Below are positions 1 through 8,806 of a DNA stretch of 64,000 nucleotides, piece after piece. Both the position numbers and the translations under genes were made by a program. The first letter of the stretch is position 1; each line of letters opens with the position of its first letter. Origin of the DNA: Fluviicola taffensis DSM 16823 (lineage in GTDB: Bacteria > Bacteroidota > Bacteroidia > Flavobacteriales_D > Crocinitomicaceae); NCBI RefSeq assembly GCF_000194605.1, contig NC_015321.1, positions 4,402,001 through 4,466,000 on the forward strand, given 5' to 3'. Below the pieces are notes generated by a model that was given only the letters and a program-made list of their open reading frames with translations, was not told the DNA's origin and made no database searches.

Positions 1-198
1 GAACTGGATTCTCATTATGAAACTGTATTCTCGATGAACGATCCGAATGAGAAGCCAAGCAAGGGAAGTTTAATTATTGCGAAGCATGGCAAAGGAAACT
101 TCGTTTATACAGGATTGGTCTTTTTCCGCGAATTACCTGCTGGAATTCCGGGAGCTTATCGTTTATTTGTGAATTTGTTGAGTTTGCCTAAAAATTAA
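1..198 (+). CDS. PIG-L family deacetylase, C-terminal end (partial)
   Basis: The frame is open from the window edge to a TAA, giving the last 65 residues of a protein that starts outside the window. The tail contains the strings GKGNFVYTGLVFFRELPAG and PGAYRLFVNLL, which I recognise from the C-terminal glutamine-amidotransferase-like part of long (about 800 residue) Bacteroidota PIG-L/LmbE deacetylases. The catalytic domain is not in the window, so the assignment rests on this tail and on the downstream sodium:solute symporter, a common neighbour. I am moderately sure of the family and do not know the substrate. Confidence 0.6.
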   Translation, partial: ELDSHYETVFSMNDPNEKPSKGSLIIAKHGKGNFVYTGLVFFRELPAGIPGAYRLFVNLLSLPKN

Positions 199-203
199 TA
201 GTC

Positions 204-328
204 GTTTTGCTTTCAGTTCGAATCCCGCAGATGTCAGTTCGAGTGTCCGACTTTTCAGTCGGATGTATCGAGAAAAGCACCCGAGACTCGAACTAACACA
301 GCAGCATGTATCGAGAACAAAGCAAAAC
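204..328. repeat. Nested inverted repeat element
   Basis: Three nested pairs of perfect arms lie here: GTTTTGCTTT at 204-213 with AAAGCAAAAC at 319-328; AGTTCGAGT at 236-244 with ACTCGAACT at 286-294; and TCCGAC at 246-251 with GTCGGA at 258-263. A 12-bp direct repeat, ATGTATCGAGAA, sits at 263-274 and 306-317. The element fills the gap between the deacetylase gene and the next reading frame. It could fold as a branched RNA in the intercistronic region or be a member of a dispersed palindromic repeat family. It has no U tract, so it is not a simple terminator. Confidence 0.6.
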
Positions 329-342
329 TTTAAAATAAAGTA

Positions 343-450
343 ATGGAAGAACAAGACAATAAAAACTGGAACTGGGCTTATGCTGGAGTCATTGGAGCTT
401 TAGTTGCGCTACTAGTATTCTTTTACTTTTTCACACAGTATTTCTCATGA
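343..450 (+). CDS. 35-residue single-pass membrane peptide coupled to the symporter gene
   Basis: A short frame from ATG 343 encodes 35 residues: an acidic, Trp-rich N-terminus (EEQDNKNWNW) and then one hydrophobic helix at about residues 12-30. Its TGA stop overlaps the ATG of the symporter gene as ATGA, the usual arrangement for translational coupling. Size, single helix and exact coupling suggest an accessory subunit or assembly factor of the transporter, like the small subunits known for some other transporters. I do not recognise a named family. Coding status is supported by the overlap and composition only. Confidence 0.6.
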   Translation: MEEQDNKNWNWAYAGVIGALVALLVFFYFFTQYFS

Positions 451-2168
451 GTATCATTGATTGGATTGTTCTCAGTATTACTTTACTGGCTGTAATTGGT
501 TACGGCTTGTATAAAAGCAAGAGCGAAAAAACCTTAGATGGGTATTTCAAAAGCAGCAATTCGATGAGCTGGATTTTGATTTTACTTTCCATTATGGGAA
601 CGCAAGCAAGCGCCATTACTTTTCTTTCAGCTCCTGGTCAGGCATACACCGATGGAATGCGCTTTGTTCAATACTATTTCGGATTGCCTTTGGCTATGGT
701 TGTTTTATGTGTCACTTTCATTCCAATTTATCACAAACTAAAAGTATTTACTGCTTACGAATACTTAGAGCAGCGTTTTGATTTAAAAACACGATCTCTA
801 GCCTCTATTTTATTCTTAGTTCAACGTGCACTTTCTACTGGAATTAGCATTTATGCTCCTTCCATCATCTTAGCGTCACTACTTGGTTGGAACATTTATT
901 ACACCAATTTAGTAATGGGTGGATTTCTAATCATTTACACCGTAACTGGGGGAACAAAAGCAGTAACTTATACACAAATGCAGCAATTGATTGTGGTATT
1001 TGTAGGAATGTTTTTGGCAGGATACATGGTGGTTCACATGCTTCCAAAAGATGTTAGTTTCACAGATGCTTTACACGTTGCAGGTAAAATGGGGAAACTC
1101 AATGTGATAGAAACCAAAATCGACGTAACGGATTCTGCCTGGTGGAAAGACAAATACAATATTTGGAGCGGAGTAATCGGTGGTTTTTTCTTAGCTCTCT
1201 CCTATTTCGGAACAGATCAATCTCAAGTGGGACGCTACTTAACAGCGAAAAACACCAAAGAAAGTCGAACTGGATTATTGATGAACGGATTAGTCAAAGT
1301 CCCTATGCAATTTTTGATTTTACTGGTAGGAAGTTTAGTTTTCGTGTTCTACATGTTCTTCCAATCTCCTATTTTCTTCAATCAGAAAGAAGTCGATAAA
1401 GTACTCACTTCAGAATACCGAGAAGAGTTTCAAGGTTTACAAGCTCAAAACGATTCTCTGAATCTCATTCGAAAAGCACAGACTACAAAATTAGCAACTG
1501 CTTTACATGCTGAAGACGAATCTCAAATCAAAACCTTACAATCTCAATTACTCCAAATCGAAGCCGAAACAAAAGTAGTTCGTGAAGATGCTTTGGCTGT
1601 GATGAAAAAAGCAGATAGTACGGCAGATACAAATGATACCAATTACATTTTCTTGTATTTCGTGGTAGAAAATCTCCCAAAAGGATTAATTGGTTTGCTC
1701 ATAGCAATGATTTTCTTAGCCGCTTGGGGAAGCATTGCTGCGGCCTTGAATTCCTTGGCTTCTACAACTGTTATTGACCTATACAAACGCATGTGGGTGA
1801 AAGACAAACCCGAATTGCATTATTACAAAGCGTCCAAATGGTTTACTTTCGGCTGGGGAATTTTCGCCATTGCAACTGCTATGTTTGCAAGTAAACTTGG
1901 AAGTTTGATAGAAGCAGTAAACGTATTGGGATCTTTATTCTACGGAACTATTTTGGGAATTTTCCTAGTTGCATTTTACCTCAAACGCATTGGTGGGAAA
2001 GCTGTTTTCTGGGGAGCAATTATCACGGAAGGAATTGTAATTGGAATCTACGTAGCTGATATTATTTCATTCTTGTGGCTGAATGTTATTGGTTGTTTAT
2101 TGGTATTAATTATCGCTGGAATCATTCAATTATTTGTGAAGAAAAATTCAACACCAGAATTAATCTAA
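447..2168 (+). CDS. Sodium:solute symporter (SSS family)
   Basis: A 573-residue polytopic inner-membrane protein with about 13 predicted helices and the SSS-type N-terminus (helix 1 followed by the LDGYFKSS segment and the SILGT-like SIMGTQASAITF at about 50-65). It should use the sodium gradient to import a solute; the substrate cannot be read from the sequence. Residues about 315-390 form a long charged, coiled-coil-like insertion between helices (LQAQNDSLNLIRKAQ and following). The ATG overlaps the stop of the 35-residue peptide upstream. The deacetylase end two genes upstream suggests uptake of a sugar-like or acetylated compound, which is inference. Confidence 0.88.
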   Translation: MSIIDWIVLSITLLAVIGYGLYKSKSEKTLDGYFKSSNSMSWILILLSIMGTQASAITFLSAPGQAYTDGMRFVQYYFGLPLAMVVLCVTFIPIYHKLKVFTAYEYLEQRFDLKTRSLASILFLVQRALSTGISIYAPSIILASLLGWNIYYTNLVMGGFLIIYTVTGGTKAVTYTQMQQLIVVFVGMFLAGYMVVHMLPKDVSFTDALHVAGKMGKLNVIETKIDVTDSAWWKDKYNIWSGVIGGFFLALSYFGTDQSQVGRYLTAKNTKESRTGLLMNGLVKVPMQFLILLVGSLVFVFYMFFQSPIFFNQKEVDKVLTSEYREEFQGLQAQNDSLNLIRKAQTTKLATALHAEDESQIKTLQSQLLQIEAETKVVREDALAVMKKADSTADTNDTNYIFLYFVVENLPKGLIGLLIAMIFLAAWGSIAAALNSLASTTVIDLYKRMWVKDKPELHYYKASKWFTFGWGIFAIATAMFASKLGSLIEAVNVLGSLFYGTILGIFLVAFYLKRIGGKAVFWGAIITEGIVIGIYVADIISFLWLNVIGCLLVLIIAGIIQLFVKKNSTPELI

Positions 2169-2225
2169 ACAATTAATATACATTCTCGTTATCCGTGAAT
2201 CTATGTGAACATAAATGAATTTAAT

Positions 2226-2233
2226 TACCTTTG
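2226..2233 (+). promoter_or_regulatory. Promoter -7 element TACCTTTG
   Basis: This is an exact match to the Bacteroidota -7 consensus TAnnTTTG, ending 3 nt before the ATG at 2237. Transcription would start at or next to the start codon, so the mRNA is probably leaderless. No clear -33 TTG is visible. Confidence 0.5.
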
Positions 2234-2236
2234 AGA

Positions 2237-2722
2237 ATGCAAATAAAAACAACACTCACTCAATCCCAATTCGCGAAATTAACGGGTATTTTATTACTCA
2301 AAAGACTTCAAGTTCTCTTTTTAATTTTAGCAGTTTTAGGCTTGATTATCGGAGCTTTGATTGCCATGATTGTGTTTAAAAACAAAGATGCATACATGCT
2401 TATTTTTGTGGCTTTTGTATTTCTAGGTTTGTTTGGATTCAGTATTTTCAACAATGCAAAAAGACACTATCAAAATAATCCCCGAATTCGACAAGAAACC
2501 ACTTACGATTTTTCAGACAAAGGAGTTTCCATTTCAAAAGAAGGTTTTTCATCAACTATTAAATGGAATGAAATTATTCGCATTCGAAAAAGAGCGGGTT
2601 TGATTTTAATTTGGCAGAATAAATTGGTTGCAAATGTTATTTCAGCGAAAGATGTAAGTCCGGAACAATTGCAAACTCTTAAAACTTTCATTCAAAAAAA
2701 GAATATTCAGTCTAAGCTTTAA
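2237..2722 (+). CDS. YcxB-like membrane protein
   Basis: The 161-residue product has two hydrophobic helices at about residues 25-70 and a C-terminal soluble part (TYDFSDKGVSISKEG, then IKWNEIIRIRK and WQNKLVANVISAKDV) that resembles the YcxB-like domain found behind a pair of membrane helices. Its biochemical role is unknown. I chose ATG 2237 rather than the upstream in-frame TTG because the TTG lies inside the TACCTTTG promoter element. The gene appears to be monocistronic. Confidence 0.7.
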   Translation: MQIKTTLTQSQFAKLTGILLLKRLQVLFLILAVLGLIIGALIAMIVFKNKDAYMLIFVAFVFLGLFGFSIFNNAKRHYQNNPRIRQETTYDFSDKGVSISKEGFSSTIKWNEIIRIRKRAGLILIWQNKLVANVISAKDVSPEQLQTLKTFIQKKNIQSKL

Positions 2723-2808
2723 TATTCGAAACATTTTATGTAAAAAATAGTTTTATCTCTTTTGTTCAGTTAATTTCTCTACATTAGAGCAACTATTACC
2801 TTTCTTCA

Positions 2809-5033
2809 ATGGGTCCAACAAAGATTTGGCACAAACTACTATTCGGAATGCTAATTTCACTGGTTATATCACTGGCTGCTGTTTCGCTAGTTGTATACAA
2901 GGAAATATCTCAAAACATTACCAAAAAAACAAATAGCCGATTAGTTGTTATTCGTAACTTAAAAAAACAGCAAGTAGAAACTTATTTCGATGAATTGAGA
3001 AATCAAACTGAGTTAATGAGTTCCTCTAAGTCATTTGTAAACAAATTCATTGAGTGTAAAGAAGCTTTTCGAGAAATATCCGAGTATCAAAATATTGATA
3101 ATCAATTATTTATTCGTTACAAGAAACACCGAGACAGCATTTATTTCAATAAAGTAAAATCATTTTACGGAAACCGTCATTTATCTCTTGACTTAGCATC
3201 CAAAGATTTAGCAAACAACAAAGAAGCTCTGATTATTCAGAACTCATTATGGGACGTCAACTTCCCTATCATGGAATGCACGAAAAAATACAGAGAAGTT
3301 GAGGCTAAAATAGGAGCTAGAACTCAAAGAATTGCAAACAAAATAGGGTTTCACGACGTTATTCTAATTGATTCAAAAACAGGCGACATCATTTTTACCA
3401 ACGATGAACATTCAGAAATTGGTGCAAACGTACTGGAATCCCCATATAATAATACTAGTATTCGAAAAGCATTTGACGCTGTTCGAGGATATAAAGATGC
3501 AAGAACATTCATTGTTGATTTTGAATCTTACCCACCGTCAAATAACAAACAAACGGCTTTCATTGCATGTCCCATAATCAAGGACAACATCAATGTTGGA
3601 ATATTAGTTGCTGAGATTGGAATTGAAAAGTTAGATGATATCCTCACATTTAACCGCGATTGGGGAAACCAAAACATGGGAAAAACTGGAGAAGTATATT
3701 TGGTCGGTTCTGATAATTATATGCGTTCTCAAAGTAGGTTTTTTATTGAGAACAAGGACAGCCTATTAAAAATAATTGCTCAAAACAATTCTATTTCGAA
3801 ACAGGATTTTAATCAACTACAAGATAGCAAATCATCTATTAAGAGTATCAAAATCAACTCAGAGGCTTCCAAAAGGGCAATTGCAGGAGAATTTGGAGTT
3901 ATTCAAACAATAGATTATCGTGGGGTTCCAACATTGGGAGCTTACTCTCCATTAAAACTAAACAATGTTTATTGGGGAATTGTCTCTAAAATGGATCAGA
4001 GCGAAGCATTCTCCGAGATAGACGAATTGCGTTATTTTTTAATCATCACATATTTGATTGTACTTATTTTATCAACACTGATTGCACTATTTATTGCCAA
4101 ACGAATAGCCAAACCAATTCAACAATTAAATCACCATGCAAAAGAACTCAGCACAGGGAACTTTAATACGAGTATCACTGTCAGAGGAAATGATGAAATT
4201 GGCGAGTTAGCGTCTAGCTTTCGGATCATGCAAAACACCATTGTCCATCTCATTGATAGTTTAACCGATACAAATAAAATCTTATCTGAAAAAAGTAAAG
4301 ACCTGTTTGACTCTATTGCCTATGCACAACAAATACAAAAGAATATTTTCCCTTCCAAGGAGATGGTAAACAGTTATGTTCCAGATTCGTTTGTTTTCTT
4401 CCAACCAAAAGATATCGTAAGCGGAGATTTTTACTGGGCAGCTGAACGAAACAAGGAATTGTATTTGGGAGTTTGTGATAGCACTGGACATGGAATTCCT
4501 GGCGCATTTATGAGTTTACTAAATGTTTCTTTCTTAAATGAAGCATTAATGAATGAAAAAATTGAAGAACCAGGAGACATTCTTGAAAAAGTTCGCGGTC
4601 TTTTGAAAAGTGTTTTTCAATATGAGCGACAAGATGGAATGGATGGAATCTTAATTCGCTTTAATCCAAACACAAATGTAATTTCTTATGCAGCATCAAA
4701 CAATGCCCTATTCTAATTCGCAATGGAAACTACCAAATTTTCGAATACGATAAAATTCCAGTTGGAAACTCTTACAAAATGGAACTTTTTAAAACTTATT
4801 CCTTTGAAATTCAAACTGGAGACATGTTGTATTTAATTACAGATGGATTTCCTGATCAATTTGGTGGACCATTGAACAAAAAATACAAATACAAACCATT
4901 TTATGAATTTTTAAGTTCCATTTCTCATCTACCAACTGAAGAACAAAAAGAATTAGTGAAAAACGAGTTTGTTTCTTGGCAGAATAACAATGAACAAGTG
5001 GATGATGTGATGGTCTTAGGAATTCGGTTTTAA
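2809..5033 (+). pseudogene. SpoIIE-type PP2C phosphatase with Cache-like sensor and HAMP, frameshifted
   Basis: The first frame (2809-4716) encodes 635 residues: a membrane helix at 9-31, a long extracytoplasmic sensor region, a second helix at about 407-430, a HAMP domain at about 432-480, and a SpoIIE/PP2C phosphatase domain from about 525 (KDIVSGDFYWA, CDSTGHGIPGAFMS). It stops abruptly after ISYAASNNALF. The expected continuation (LIRNGNYQIFEYDKIPVG, then GDMLYLITDGFPDQFGG and ending DDVMVLGIRF) is in another frame up to 5033. Restoring one base near 4709-4713 (CTATTCTAATT) rejoins it. Either this is a recent inactivating deletion or a sequencing error at a short T run. If intact, it would be a membrane sensor that dephosphorylates an anti-sigma-factor antagonist-like partner. 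Confidence 0.8.
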
Positions 5034-5039
5034 AATCTA

Positions 5040-5441
5040 CCCCCCTCCCGTATTTACACGTTCTTTTAAATCGTCTGCTCCAGTTCCTCTGTTTGTCAAC
5101 TTTTTTTGCGCAATATCTCCAGAATAAAGGACAATATAGGCATTCACATTATTTACACTATTCCACCATTTGGTAACTTGAATTGGCGCAGAAATATTTA
5201 CGTAAATCAAATCAGCACGCTTTAAATTGATACTTGTTTGAACGGTTACATTTTAGTTTTGAGTCAAATATGTTGAAGGATCCAAATAAAACTTGAATGG
5301 ATTCAACTGATCGTAACTTAGCTGGTCAATTCTTCGATTCATAGACAGCTCAAAATGATGAGTTTTAGAAGGATTGAAACCCAAATAGACCAGACCGTTG
5401 GGAATCGTTGAACGGTAATCAAAGAGGTGAAAAAGGTTCAA
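5040..5441 (-). pseudogene. Decayed gene remnant, leftward strand
   Basis: Read leftwards, one frame runs from about 5441 (NLFHLFDYRSTIPNG) to YLTQN, meets a TAA, and continues in the same frame as NVTVQTSINLKRADLIYVN and ISAPIQVTKWWNSVNNVNAY to a stop near 5040. The sequence after the stop is as protein-like as that before it, so this looks like a gene broken by a nonsense mutation. No convincing start codon remains. I do not recognise the family. Confidence 0.45.
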
Positions 5442-5446
5442 ACAGA

Positions 5447-5554
5447 TTTTTGCATTTTGATCTCGACAACTATCCGGAGATCATTTCAAATTTATTTCAT
5501 GACTACAACGCTTTAGCAATTTTACTCTGTAAACTAGCTCGAAAAAAGGAGTAA
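5447..5554 (+). pseudogene. Possible 3' remnant of a rightward gene
   Basis: In the rightward direction an open frame without a start encodes FLHFDLDNYPEIISNLFHDY, then NALAILLCKLARKKE and a stop. It reads like the C-terminal tail of a real protein abutting the decayed leftward frame, which suggests a deletion joined two unrelated remnants here. Together with the preceding entry it fills the 540-bp stretch between the phosphatase and the DMT transporter. The evidence is composition only. Confidence 0.3.
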
Positions 5555-5575
5555 TTTTAGATTTCAAATAAGTGT

Positions 5576-6457
5576 ATGAGTAAGTTGAAAGGGGTGTTTT
5601 TAGTTGGATTTGGAGCTGCCAGTTATGGAATTCTTGCTACCATTGTGAAATTTGCCAATAACTCCGGAGCCCATACTAGCGCACTTACTTTTTATCAAGC
5701 ATTGGTTGGAGTTATATCATTATTCATCTTGATGACTTTGCAGAATCAGAAAGAAAAACCACATTCGAAACCTGCTGTGAAATCCAAATTAAAACTCTTG
5801 CTTTTTGGTACTTCTATGGGATTAACCAGCTGTTTGTACTACATTTCAATTCAGTATGTTTCCGTATCAATCGGAATTATTTTATTGATGCAATCTATTT
5901 GGATGAGTGTTGTTTGGGAAATGATTCAATTACAAAAACTGGCTCATTGGAGTAAATTGGTTGGAAGTTTAATGGTAATCATTGGAACCGTTCTTGCGAC
6001 CAATCTCATTCAACAAGAAATCGAACTTTCGGTAACAGGTGTTGCTTATGGACTGGCAGCTGCACTTTCCTACACCATTAGTTTACATGCATCTAATCAT
6101 GTTGAAAAACAACTTCCTAGCATTACAAGAAGTTTTTATTTGATCAGCGGAGGATTTATAGCTGTGGTTTTATTCTGGAATGTTCAGATTCCACCAAACC
6201 TGGATTGGATGATTCTGTTGAAATTCGGACTTGTCTTGGGATTATTTGGAACCGTGATTCCTCCTATTCTATTCACAAAAGGAATTCCGTTAATTGGTCT
6301 GGGACTCGCAGGAATATTGATTGCCTTGGAAATTCCAGTGTCTATTTTATCAGCACATTTTGTATTAGGCGAACACATCTCATTGATTCAATGGTCGGGA
6401 GTATTGCTGATTGTATTGACGGTTGTGTTTATGAATAGTCGGAAGAAGAAATCATAA
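5576..6457 (+). CDS. EamA/DMT family transporter
   Basis: The 293-residue protein has about ten hydrophobic helices arranged as two EamA halves (about 5-140 and 152-290), with the family's typical second-half ending (LGLAGILIALEIPVSILSAH, then LGEHISLIQWSGVLLIVLTV). It belongs to the drug/metabolite transporter superfamily of the inner membrane. The substrate is unknown; members export amino acids or metabolites. It stands alone after decayed genes. Confidence 0.85.
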   Translation: MSKLKGVFLVGFGAASYGILATIVKFANNSGAHTSALTFYQALVGVISLFILMTLQNQKEKPHSKPAVKSKLKLLLFGTSMGLTSCLYYISIQYVSVSIGIILLMQSIWMSVVWEMIQLQKLAHWSKLVGSLMVIIGTVLATNLIQQEIELSVTGVAYGLAAALSYTISLHASNHVEKQLPSITRSFYLISGGFIAVVLFWNVQIPPNLDWMILLKFGLVLGLFGTVIPPILFTKGIPLIGLGLAGILIALEIPVSILSAHFVLGEHISLIQWSGVLLIVLTVVFMNSRKKKS

Positions 6458-6514
6458 TTTATTTCCTACTGAGTTACGCAGATAAATATACGTATTCTTT
6501 CTACAGATTTAGAA

Positions 6515-6718
6515 TCAATCCTCCCAACCGCAAATTTTCAATCCGAGTTTTTCTGCATCTGCCTGATTGGTTTTAATAACTTCATGTTTGCAGTTATTGA
6601 GTCCACGGCAATCTCTTTTAAAATGATAGGCAACAGAAAGAGAGGAATCACAGATATAAACAACACCATCTCCAGAAGAGAAGTAACACGCAAGGGCTAA
6701 AGCTAAAATGAATTTCAT
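6515..6718 (-). CDS. Small secreted Cys-rich protein
   Basis: A 67-residue product with an N-terminal hydrophobic segment that looks like a signal peptide or lipoprotein signal (Cys11), followed by a compact domain with Cys23, Cys37, Cys43 and Cys63 in the pattern VYICDSSLSVAYHFKRDCRG, then NNCKHEV and LGLKICGWE. I have seen similar small proteins in other Bacteroidota but know no function. The four domain cysteines and nearby histidines could bind metal or form disulfides in the periplasm. It converges on the DMT transporter gene. Confidence 0.65.
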   Translation of the reverse strand: MKFILALALACYFSSGDGVVYICDSSLSVAYHFKRDCRGLNNCKHEVIKTNQADAEKLGLKICGWED

Positions 6719-6823
6719 GTGAATAGTTTTGGTTTTGTTAAAATGGTTTCAGCAATTTTAAGACGAATATACTCAATTCAAATAAAATAAGTCTTCAGGA
6801 GCCCCCCCCACTTGATTTTCACT

Positions 6824-6831
6824 AACTTTGC
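6824..6831 (+). promoter_or_regulatory. Promoter -7 element TAACTTTG before trmD
   Basis: Exact TAnnTTTG match, separated from the trmD ATG by four bases (CGCC). With the usual distance from this element to the start point, transcription begins about at the A of the start codon, predicting a leaderless mRNA. Confidence 0.6.
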
Positions 6832-6834
6832 GCC

Positions 6835-7527
6835 ATGCGATTTGATATTCTCACCATCCTCCCAGAGTTATTAGAAGGACCGTTCAATGTTTCGATGATG
6901 AAACGTGCACAAGACCGTGGGCTTTTGGAAATTCATATTCACAATATTCGAGACTACTCGACGGATAAACACAAAAATGTGGATGATTATCAATATGGTG
7001 GAGGAGCTGGAATGGTAATGGCCATACAACCCATCGTGACCTTGATTGAGAAATTGAAAGCAGAACGCAACTACGACGAAATTATCTATATGACTCCAGA
7101 TGGAGAATTATTAGAACAAAGACACAGCAACGCTTGGAGTTTAAAAGAAAATATCCTGATTCTCTGTGGTCATTACAAGGGAGTGGATGAGCGTATCCGC
7201 GAACATTACATCACTAAAGAAATTTCGATTGGGTCTTACGTTCTGACAGGAGGTGAATTAGCCGCTGCTGTTGTTGTTGACAGCATTGGAAGATTGATTC
7301 CAGGAGTTATGAATGATGAAACATCTGCCTTAACAGACAGTTTTCAAGATGATTTGTTATCCCCACCTGTTTATACACGCCCCCCAGAATTTAATGGATG
7401 GAAAGTCCCCGACGTTTTATTATCGGGGGACTTTGGAAAAATAGAACTTTGGAGAGAGCAACAGGCCATTGAACGAACTCAAACTCGCAGACCCGATTTG
7501 TATAAAAAGTTTATTGGGGAGGAATAA
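6835..7527 (+). CDS. trmD: tRNA (guanine-N1-)-methyltransferase TrmD
   Basis: TrmD transfers a methyl group from S-adenosylmethionine to N1 of G37 in tRNAs, preventing +1 frameshifting. The 230-residue length is normal. Recognised motifs are [17 protein letters not shown] at the start, [11 protein letters not shown] (about 52-62), [15 protein letters not shown] (about 112-126) and the trefoil-knot segment [19 protein letters not shown] (about 131-149). Its TAA is directly followed by the stop codon of the convergent YoaK-family gene. Unlike in proteobacteria, it is not next to rpsP, rimM or rplS. Confidence 0.96.
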   Translation: MRFDILTILPELLEGPFNVSMMKRAQDRGLLEIHIHNIRDYSTDKHKNVDDYQYGGGAGMVMAIQPIVTLIEKLKAERNYDEIIYMTPDGELLEQRHSNAWSLKENILILCGHYKGVDERIREHYITKEISIGSYVLTGGELAAAVVVDSIGRLIPGVMNDETSALTDSFQDDLLSPPVYTRPPEFNGWKVPDVLLSGDFGKIELWREQQAIERTQTRRPDLYKKFIGEE

Positions 7528-8343
7528 TTACTTCGTCTCTGATAAAACTCTATTCTTTTTAGAACCACTTTTTAGGGTGTTTTGAATCTTTTCAATATTT
7601 ACCTGTAACGCTGTGTCATGTTTTTTTTTGTTCACAAAAAAAGGAACATACGTTTTCACGAAATCATATGTCAATACACCCAACATTGCCGCTGAAATAA
7701 AGTAGAACACTTGAAATTGAACATAATGGATAATCAATCCTGAAACAATTCCTCCCAACAAGTATGATCCCATAATCGCTGCCATCAATTTTGTTTTTTC
7801 AACTACTTGGATATTCTGACGGTACTTTTTCTTCGTTAACATCGATAAATGAATCGCTAAATCGGTTGTTAAACCTGTCAAATGTGTCGTTTTAACCTGA
7901 AAATTCGAAATACTTGCAGTCAAACCATTTTGAAGTCCCATTGAAAAAAGCAATACTGAAACCAAGATTTCAGTTTGTGTGAGCGTTTCAGTATAGAAAA
8001 GCTGTCCATAAATCCCTACAAACACAAAACACAAAATTTCAAGTACCATTGGAACGCTGTGAGAAATGAACGCATTCTTTCTTGAGCTATTGATAATCAA
8101 GTTGTTTGACAAGAAACTTCCAGCAAAAAACAAAAGAATCCAGAATAAAACCACCAGCATTTGGAACCATTTTCCATCTGCAATTTCTTGCGCTAAAATG
8201 GCAAAATGCCCTGTTAAATTTGAGGTAAAGGAGTAAAACAAAATTAAAGAAGCAACATTGACCATTCCTGCAACGATTGCTGTAAACACTCCCAATTTCA
8301 AGTTATCTTGAAAAGTCCTACTATTGCTATATCTACGTAACAT
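7528..8343 (-). CDS. YoaK/DUF1275 family membrane protein
   Basis: The 271-residue protein has six predicted membrane helices and motifs typical of the YoaK (DUF1275) family: AGMVNVASLILFYSFTSNLTGHFAILAQE at the N-terminus (about 20-50) and GLQNGLTASISNFQVKTTHLTGLTTDL (about 137-163). The function of the family is unsettled. It is the last gene of a tight leftward cluster, one base after the lipocalin-like gene, and its stop touches that of trmD. Confidence 0.8.
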   Translation of the reverse strand: MLRRYSNSRTFQDNLKLGVFTAIVAGMVNVASLILFYSFTSNLTGHFAILAQEIADGKWFQMLVVLFWILLFFAGSFLSNNLIINSSRKNAFISHSVPMVLEILCFVFVGIYGQLFYTETLTQTEILVSVLLFSMGLQNGLTASISNFQVKTTHLTGLTTDLAIHLSMLTKKKYRQNIQVVEKTKLMAAIMGSYLLGGIVSGLIIHYVQFQVFYFISAAMLGVLTYDFVKTYVPFFVNKKKHDTALQVNIEKIQNTLKSGSKKNRVLSETK

Positions 8344-8344
8344 C

Positions 8345-8806
8345 TTACTTCAATTTTTTAAGTGTAATTTTTACTATTCCTCGTGCATGAACATCTGTAT
8401 CAAAATGCAAAACCAACTCGTTTTTTTTCAATGATTCCACAGAATAAATCTCCTGAGTTCCATCTTCATTAATTAATGTCAAGATTCTACCTCTATCTTT
8501 CAAACGCCATTTTGCTATATGCTCTTTCCCATTTCGTTCATGAAGTTTAATCGAATAATTCTTGCGGAAAGTCCAATTTTCAAACTCGTGAATGACCAAA
8601 TGATTCGCGATATCTACCCGTTCATCTGTTTCAATTTCTTGCTTCACTTTTTCATGAATATTATTTCGATCATATACCCATGAAACCTCCTTCCACTCTC
8701 CGACAATTGCTTTTTCGGGGTAGTTCGCATGGCTGAACACATAATACCCGAAGGAACTCAATGTAATCAGCATTAAAAGGGCTACTATGATGATTTTTTT
8801 ATTCAT
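8345..8806 (-). CDS. Lipocalin-like membrane-anchored protein
   Basis: The 153-residue product has an N-terminal membrane anchor or uncleaved signal (about 4-25) and a soluble beta-rich domain beginning KAIVGEWKEVSW, then FENWTFRKN and DRGRILTLINEDGTQEIY. The W-x-(E/K)-x3-W start and alternating strands resemble lipocalin-like domain proteins of Bacteroidota. The ligand is unknown. Its ATG overlaps the stop of the upstream stress-protein gene by 4 nt and it is one base from the YoaK gene, so the three are very likely one transcript. Confidence 0.6.
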   Translation of the reverse strand: MNKKIIIVALLMLITLSSFGYYVFSHANYPEKAIVGEWKEVSWVYDRNNIHEKVKQEIETDERVDIANHLVIHEFENWTFRKNYSIKLHERNGKEHIAKWRLKDRGRILTLINEDGTQEIYSVESLKKNELVLHFDTDVHARGIVKITLKKLK

